From: Streptomyces tsukubensis
Lineage (GTDB): Bacteria; Actinomycetota; Actinomycetes; Streptomycetales; Streptomycetaceae
Assembly (NCBI RefSeq): GCF_003932715.1
Contig: NZ_CP020700.1
Span: 6,346,501-6,410,500, forward strand
Direction: 5' to 3'
Length of the DNA stretch: 64,000 nucleotides
The first letter of the stretch is position 1; each line of letters opens with the position of its first letter. A program made the position numbers and the translations under genes. The notes under the pieces were generated by a model. That model saw only the letters and a list, made by a program, of their open reading frames with translations, had not been told where the DNA came from and searched no databases. Shown piece after piece: positions 59,993 to 64,000 of this stretch.

Positions 59993-61123
59993 ATGAGTCC
60001 GGCGCAGACCTACGACGGCATCGTCATCGGGGGCGGATTCACAGGGGCTCTCGCAGCGCTGGCATCCATCCGCGGAGGAAACCACGTACTGCTGCTCACC
60101 GGCGACAAAGAAGGCAAGGCCGACGAGTACGCGAACACACCGCACCTCCTCCCGTGGGGGAGTCTCCACGACGCCGATACGTGGGCCCCCGGCCTAGGAG
60201 CCCAACTCCTCGACGCCGGCGCCAGCCCCATACCTCTGCCGGAAGGACTCGTATCCTCCGGCGCACCGGCGCCACGCTGGGGCACCTCGCACCCGAAAGT
60301 ACTCTCCTGCACCCGGCAGCTATTCCGGACCACGCTGCATGCGAACCTCGCTATGGAGCACGGATTCTATGGCCATCTGTCCGTCCGGAATGGGACTGCC
60401 GTAGGGCTCCTCGGATCACGCCGCGAGGTCACCGGGGTGCGCGTGAATTTCGATGACGGCGCGACAGAGGAGGTCCACGCACCGCTCGTCGTCGACTGCA
60501 GCGGCCGGTCATCCGCCGCGGACTGGTTGACCGCCCTTGGCCTGCCACCCACCCGGCAAACAACGCAAAGAGCGGCACTGACGTACACTCAACAGGAATA
60601 CGAACTTCCTGGAATGCCATCCCATATTGTGTGGAACCCATCCATGATCCTTGCCCCAGTGGAAGACCGGAAGTGGGTCCTCACATGCTCCACGGAAGCA
60701 TCGGTCGAGAACCCAGCTTCATGGCGGACCTTGAGCGCCGGAATTTCGCACATAGCCCAGGCCGACCCTGTCGGCGATCCCGATTTGGTCCGTATTCCGC
60801 CCCGGCGTATCCACCATTACGATGAGCAGCTCTGCTGGCCTAGGGGATTCCTCGTCCTCGGCGATGCTGTCGGCACTCAGAACCCTCTGAACGGCACAGA
60901 CGCCGAGATCGCCCAAGCGATGGTCGAGACATTCCATCAGGAACTTTGCAGGGGCGGAATCGCTCACCCCACCCTTGCGGAACGTACCCAGGCTGCAGTT
61001 AACCACCTCAGCTCACGAGCATGGGGTCTGCCCGTAGAGAAACCCACCCGGAACAAGTGGGCCAGCGCCAGAAAGGCGGGAAGAGAAGTAAGCCGTCCAG
61101 GCATTCCCTTCCGATGGTGTTAA
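59993..61123 (+). CDS. FAD-dependent oxidoreductase
   Basis: ATG 59993 with AAAGG upstream. 376 aa. N-terminal YDGIVIGGGFTGALAALAS is the GxGxxG FAD-binding fold; VVDCSGRSSAADWL and FLVLGDAVGTQNPLNG (about residues 285-300) are the second and third FAD contacts of the PHBH/geranylgeranyl reductase type. Lower G+C than the preceding genes toward its 3' end. Follows the membrane protein by 46 bp, possibly the same operon. Substrate unknown. Confidence 0.84.
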   Translation: MSPAQTYDGIVIGGGFTGALAALASIRGGNHVLLLTGDKEGKADEYANTPHLLPWGSLHDADTWAPGLGAQLLDAGASPIPLPEGLVSSGAPAPRWGTSHPKVLSCTRQLFRTTLHANLAMEHGFYGHLSVRNGTAVGLLGSRREVTGVRVNFDDGATEEVHAPLVVDCSGRSSAADWLTALGLPPTRQTTQRAALTYTQQEYELPGMPSHIVWNPSMILAPVEDRKWVLTCSTEASVENPASWRTLSAGISHIAQADPVGDPDLVRIPPRRIHHYDEQLCWPRGFLVLGDAVGTQNPLNGTDAEIAQAMVETFHQELCRGGIAHPTLAERTQAAVNHLSSRAWGLPVEKPTRNKWASARKAGREVSRPGIPFRWC

Positions 61124-61345
61124 TGCCGTCTTTGTGCGTGTGGCGGGGCCGCGTCCCACCGGTGCGATGCCGGGCGCCGACGACCGGTGCCGGGGTCTGT
61201 CCGGTGACGCTGTCGTCCGGGCGGCGCGCGGTGCCGTCACCTGGCCTGTACGCCGCCAGTAGCCGGTCCTGGGCCGGAGAGGCAGCCTGTTCTTCACGCT
61301 CCCGGGCCCGGTCGAGGACGGAGCGGGCGCTGCCGGACCCGCGAT

Positions 61346-61349
61346 CTAG
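61346..61349. repeat. IS481 target duplication CTAG, left copy
   Basis: CTAG next to the left IS end; repeated at 62434-62437. CTAG is the known IS481-type target core. Confidence 0.8.
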
Positions 61350-62433
61350 ATGTATTGACCACGAGTGTTGTTAACGGTTCCGGGTCTTGATCATGGCGAA
61401 GACCTCCGGTGTGGTGGAGGTGTCTAGGCTCCACACCGCACACGGAGGTCTTCGTGTCCCACCGTAATGCCCGGCTGACCGTTCACGGCAGGCGGATCCT
61501 GGTCGAGCGTGTTCTCGCGGGCCGTCCGGTCGCGCATGTGGCGGCCGAGATGGGCATCTCCCGGCCGACCGCGCACAAGTGGGTCCGCCGGTGGCGGGCC
61601 GAGGGCGACGCGGGTCTTCTCGACCGCTCCAGCCGCCCGCGCACGACTCCGCACCGCACCCCGGCCGTGACGGAAGACGAAGTGTGCCGGCTGCGGACCG
61701 AACGCAAGCTCGGCCCAGCCCGCATCGGGCCGATCCTGGGCCTGCCCGCCTCGACCGTGCACCGGATCCTGGTCCGCCACGGTCTCAACCGGCTCGCCTG
61801 GCTCGACCGCCCCACCGGCGAACCGGTAAGACGCTACGAACGCGCCCGCCCGGGCGAACTGGTCCACGTCGACATCAAGAAACTGGGCAACATCCCCGAC
61901 GGCGGCGGCTGGCGAACCGTGGGCAGAGCCGCCGGCGAAGCACACCGCCAGGCAACCACCGATGCCCGCAAAAGCAGCAAACCGGTGATCGGCTACTCGT
62001 TCGTCCACTCCGCCGTCGACGACCACTCCCGCCTGGCCTACAGCGAGGTCCTGCCCGACGAACGCCAGCACACCGCCGCAGGCTTCTGGCAACGCGCGAA
62101 CGCGTTCTTCACCGCCCACGGCATCACCGTCCAGCGGGTCCTCACCGACAACGGCTCCTGCTACAAAGCCCGGCTGTTCACCCGGACCCTGGCCGCCACC
62201 GGCATCACCCACAAGAAGATCCGGCCCTACCGGCCACAGACCAACGGCAAGGTCGAACGCTTCAACCGCACCCTCCTGGACGAATGGGCCTACCAGCGGC
62301 CCTACCACTCGAACGACGAGCGGACCCGGGCCCTGGCAGACTTCCTCCACACCTACAACCACCACCGCAGCCACACCGCCCTCGGCGGACACCCACCCAT
62401 CAGCCGCGTTAACAACCCTGCGGGTCAATACAC
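61350..62433 (+). mobile_element. IS481-family insertion sequence (1,084 bp)
   Basis: Ends RTGTATTGACC on both sides in inverted orientation, continuing with TGTTAACG in both; flanked by CTAG. Encodes one transposase. The right CTAG supplies the TAG stop of the transposase, and in the other strand the stop of the gene ending at 62434. Confidence 0.88.
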
Positions 62434-62437
62434 CTAG
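61454..62437 (+). CDS. IS481-family transposase
   Basis: GTG 61454 is chosen (the longer frame begins in the IS end). 327 aa: N-terminal HTH (RPVAHVAAEMGISRPTAHKW), second HTH/linker (LGPARIGPILGLPASTVHRI), then the DDE core: VHVDIKKLG, VLTDNGSCYKA and the E in NGKVERFNRTL (DDE triad). C-terminal HHRSHTALGGHPP is typical. Stop codon lies in the target duplication. Confidence 0.92.
   Translation: MSHRNARLTVHGRRILVERVLAGRPVAHVAAEMGISRPTAHKWVRRWRAEGDAGLLDRSSRPRTTPHRTPAVTEDEVCRLRTERKLGPARIGPILGLPASTVHRILVRHGLNRLAWLDRPTGEPVRRYERARPGELVHVDIKKLGNIPDGGGWRTVGRAAGEAHRQATTDARKSSKPVIGYSFVHSAVDDHSRLAYSEVLPDERQHTAAGFWQRANAFFTAHGITVQRVLTDNGSCYKARLFTRTLAATGITHKKIRPYRPQTNGKVERFNRTLLDEWAYQRPYHSNDERTRALADFLHTYNHHRSHTALGGHPPISRVNNPAGQYT
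62434..62437. repeat. IS481 target duplication CTAG, right copy
   Basis: Second copy of CTAG; see 61346-61349. Confidence 0.8.
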
Positions 62438-63549
62438 AGCGGTGGGAGGGTGGGCCGAACATGGACAGTCCTTCGGATCGTACGGTCGCTTGTGCTCACC
62501 GCTGCCATTAGCAGTTTGCGCAACTCGTCGGGGAGCCTTCCAGCCCCGAGGGAGCACGCGCCCAGGATCTCTCGGCACTCCCCTTGCTGTTCCGCAGAGG
62601 CGAGGGCGTTGAAGAGGGGATGCCGCAGATTCTCTAGGGCGGCGTATCCGTCGTTCTGCTTGGTCGCCCGGTGATGCAGTTCATTTGCGATGTGACGGGC
62701 GGTGGCGATGTCGGCTCCGATGACGTCTAGGATCGTCAGTCCGAGTCGGATGTTGAAGATGGCCGTGCCGGGTTCGGGTTCCAGTCCGCCGTACATGCCC
62801 ACCAGGTTTTCCACATCGAGGTCGGCGGTTTGCTGAGCGGCGCGGCGGCAAAGCGCAGTGAGGCACGCCGTCACGGCTTGTTCCCACGGTTCGCCGGGTG
62901 TGGTGGCGTGGAGGAGAGCGGTGGCGTGGACGGGGTCGTCTGCGGTGAGTGCGGCGAGAACGGCGACTTGGCGTCCGTCGAGCATCCGCTTGCCCATGCC
63001 ACGGTGTTTCTGGATGTGGGTGAGCGCGTCGTTCCACCGGCCTTGGGTGGTGAGGGCCCTTGTTCCGTCGGCGACTAGAACTGTCCATAGCCAGGTCCGG
63101 ACTTCGTGGCGGTCCTCGGCCGTCGCGGTCAGGCGTGCGGGGACGGTGACGCGGCCGAGCTGCACGTCGGTACCCATACTGACGGCTTCATACAGCGCGA
63201 GGAGGTGCTGTCGGGCGATGTCTCCGTTCCTCGCGCGGATGTGGAGCCGGGCGAGGTTGACGACGGGTTCCAGCGCCCGGATGGCGCTCGGGCCGGTCAG
63301 CGGGCAGGCGTGGAGGTAGGCGTCCGCGTGCCGATGACACAGGTCACGGGCGAGGGTGGGAAGACCGAGGTCGGAAGCGAGGAGGGCCGACTGGTTGTAG
63401 ACGGCTGAGGCTCGTGACGGATCGTTCTCCTTCGCTGCTGTCCGGGCGCGGTCGAGCAGTGCGTGGATGCGCTCATGGACCGGTGGGCAGGCGGGGCGAG
63501 GCCGGGCGATGAGTGGAAAGCGCTGGGCGATGGGGTCGTTCGGGCGCAT
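62434..63549 (-). CDS. Helical-repeat (TPR-like) protein
   Basis: ATG 63549 behind GGGGAA. 371 aa, all-helical with repeats such as LLDRARTAAKENDPSRASAV, LARDLCHRHADAYLHACPL, LEPVVNLARLHIRARNGDIA, ALTHIQKHRGMGKRML and LFNALASAEQQGECREILGA. Resembles tetratricopeptide parts of Streptomyces regulators, but no N-terminal DNA-binding domain is present. The TAG stop lies in the CTAG target of the IS and also existed before insertion, so the protein is intact. Separated by 31 bp from the next gene. Confidence 0.7.
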   Translation of the reverse strand: MRPNDPIAQRFPLIARPRPACPPVHERIHALLDRARTAAKENDPSRASAVYNQSALLASDLGLPTLARDLCHRHADAYLHACPLTGPSAIRALEPVVNLARLHIRARNGDIARQHLLALYEAVSMGTDVQLGRVTVPARLTATAEDRHEVRTWLWTVLVADGTRALTTQGRWNDALTHIQKHRGMGKRMLDGRQVAVLAALTADDPVHATALLHATTPGEPWEQAVTACLTALCRRAAQQTADLDVENLVGMYGGLEPEPGTAIFNIRLGLTILDVIGADIATARHIANELHHRATKQNDGYAALENLRHPLFNALASAEQQGECREILGACSLGAGRLPDELRKLLMAAVSTSDRTIRRTVHVRPTLPPL

Positions 63550-63580
63550 GGTTCCCCTGTGGGCGAGCGGGCCGGTGTTG

Positions 63581-64000
63581 TCAGCGGGCGGACTGGGCGG
63601 GGTCGGGAGCGCCGGTGTCCGTGCTCGTCGCGGCAGCATCGTTGTGAGCGGTGGGGTCGGGGCCGAAGACGACTTCGTTGGCGGTGGCGGCGAGGGCGGC
63701 CTGTGTGGCGTACGGCAGGCCGAGGCGGTTCCACGCGAAGATCACATGGTGGGCGAGGACCTCCCGGAGTCCTCGGTGGAGGGCTCCGGTGGTGGCGAGG
63801 GTGCTGAGTTTGTGCCCGGCGGTTGTGTAAGCACGGGCCCATTCCCTGGTACGGGCCAGGGGGCCGTTCTCGGAGGTCTGGTCGTCCGTATCCACGGTGA
63901 GCAGTCGGTGTACGGCGGCGCGTTGTCGGGTGGTGCTCCGTCGGCCGACCGGAAGGAGGCGGTGGGCGGCGACGCGGGCCCAGACGTCACCCTGTTCGTA
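63581..64000 (-). CDS. Partial protein, thiopeptide-type biosynthesis-like domain
   Basis: The frame enters from the window edge (5' end missing) and stops at 63581. Visible: VWARVAAHRLLPVGRR, REWARAYTTAGHKLSTLATT and LREVLAHHVIFAWNRLGLPY then ATQAALAATANEVVFG. The last part resembles the N-R-L-G helix of the lantibiotic dehydratase C-terminal/thiopeptide-type bacteriocin biosynthesis domain. Assignment by eye only; it could be another helical protein. Confidence 0.5.
   Translation of the reverse strand, partial: YEQGDVWARVAAHRLLPVGRRSTTRQRAAVHRLLTVDTDDQTSENGPLARTREWARAYTTAGHKLSTLATTGALHRGLREVLAHHVIFAWNRLGLPYATQAALAATANEVVFGPDPTAHNDAAATSTDTGAPDPAQSAR

Noticed and set aside
61127..61345. Possible gene end on the minus strand left of the IS
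   Set aside because: A frame with RSVLDRAREREEQAASPAQD is open but has no clear start after the IS and no recognisable domain.

Overview
High G+C DNA (roughly 70%) with GTG/TTG starts, a WhiB-family protein, many DUF317-type proteins, DUF2637 and DUF4913 proteins and an LAxTG-type sortase substrate: this is Streptomyces or a close relative. Most of the window (about 1-31.9 kb and 46.4-56.8 kb) looks like the backbone of a conjugative plasmid or integrative conjugative element, with two later insertions and a flanking chromosomal-style block on the right.

Layout. (1) 1-20 kb, minus strand: accessory genes of unknown function (several DUF317-like), an insertion zone with a PD-(D/E)XK-type protein, an MFS transporter and a DJ-1/PfpI protein (3.3-7.2 kb), then a type IV secretion module: ParB-like protein, VirB4-like ATPase, SCO6880-like protein, TrbL/VirB6-like membrane protein, two small membrane proteins and a lysozyme-like/NlpC-P60 hydrolase. 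(2) 20-20.5 kb: divergent control region with a large inverted repeat. (3) 20.5-31.9 kb, plus strand: DNA methyltransferase, DUF4913, several paralogous small proteins, winged-helix proteins, DUF317 proteins and a cell-wall-anchored surface protein. (4) 32083-46364: a Tn7-like transposon (tnsA, tnsB, tnsC, tniQ) with TGT...ACA ends, a 5-bp target duplication TTGGA on both sides, and cargo of metabolic and regulatory genes (PfpI, aldehyde dehydrogenase, acetoacetate-decarboxylase-like, TetR, NmrA, GlxA remnant, alpha/beta hydrolase). (5) 46.4-56.8 kb: backbone resumes with DUF317 genes, a queuine-transglycosylase/DpdA-like protein, relaxase plus MobC with a candidate oriT, DUF2637, WhiB-like, DnaC-like ATPase and a replication-initiator-like protein. 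(6) 57.5-64 kb: XRE regulator, ImmA/IrrE peptidase, MAB_1171c-like membrane protein, FAD oxidoreductase, an IS481-family insertion sequence, a helical-repeat protein and a partial gene resembling a thiopeptide-type biosynthesis domain.

How it fits together: relaxase and MobC would nick at oriT, the VirB4/VirB6/SCO6880/NlpC set would build the transfer channel, and the DnaC-like and initiator-like proteins would replicate the element. No coupling protein and no integrase were seen in the window.

The most notable signals are: repeated use of non-canonical start codons (CTG, and apparently ATA/ATC) behind good ribosome binding sites in backbone genes; a conserved 28-bp promoter-like motif present five times ahead of backbone operons; a stand-alone relaxase-like domain that has lost its HUH histidines; and the completely delimited Tn7-like element. 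Several genes carry single-base frameshifts, so either decay or assembly indels affect this sequence.
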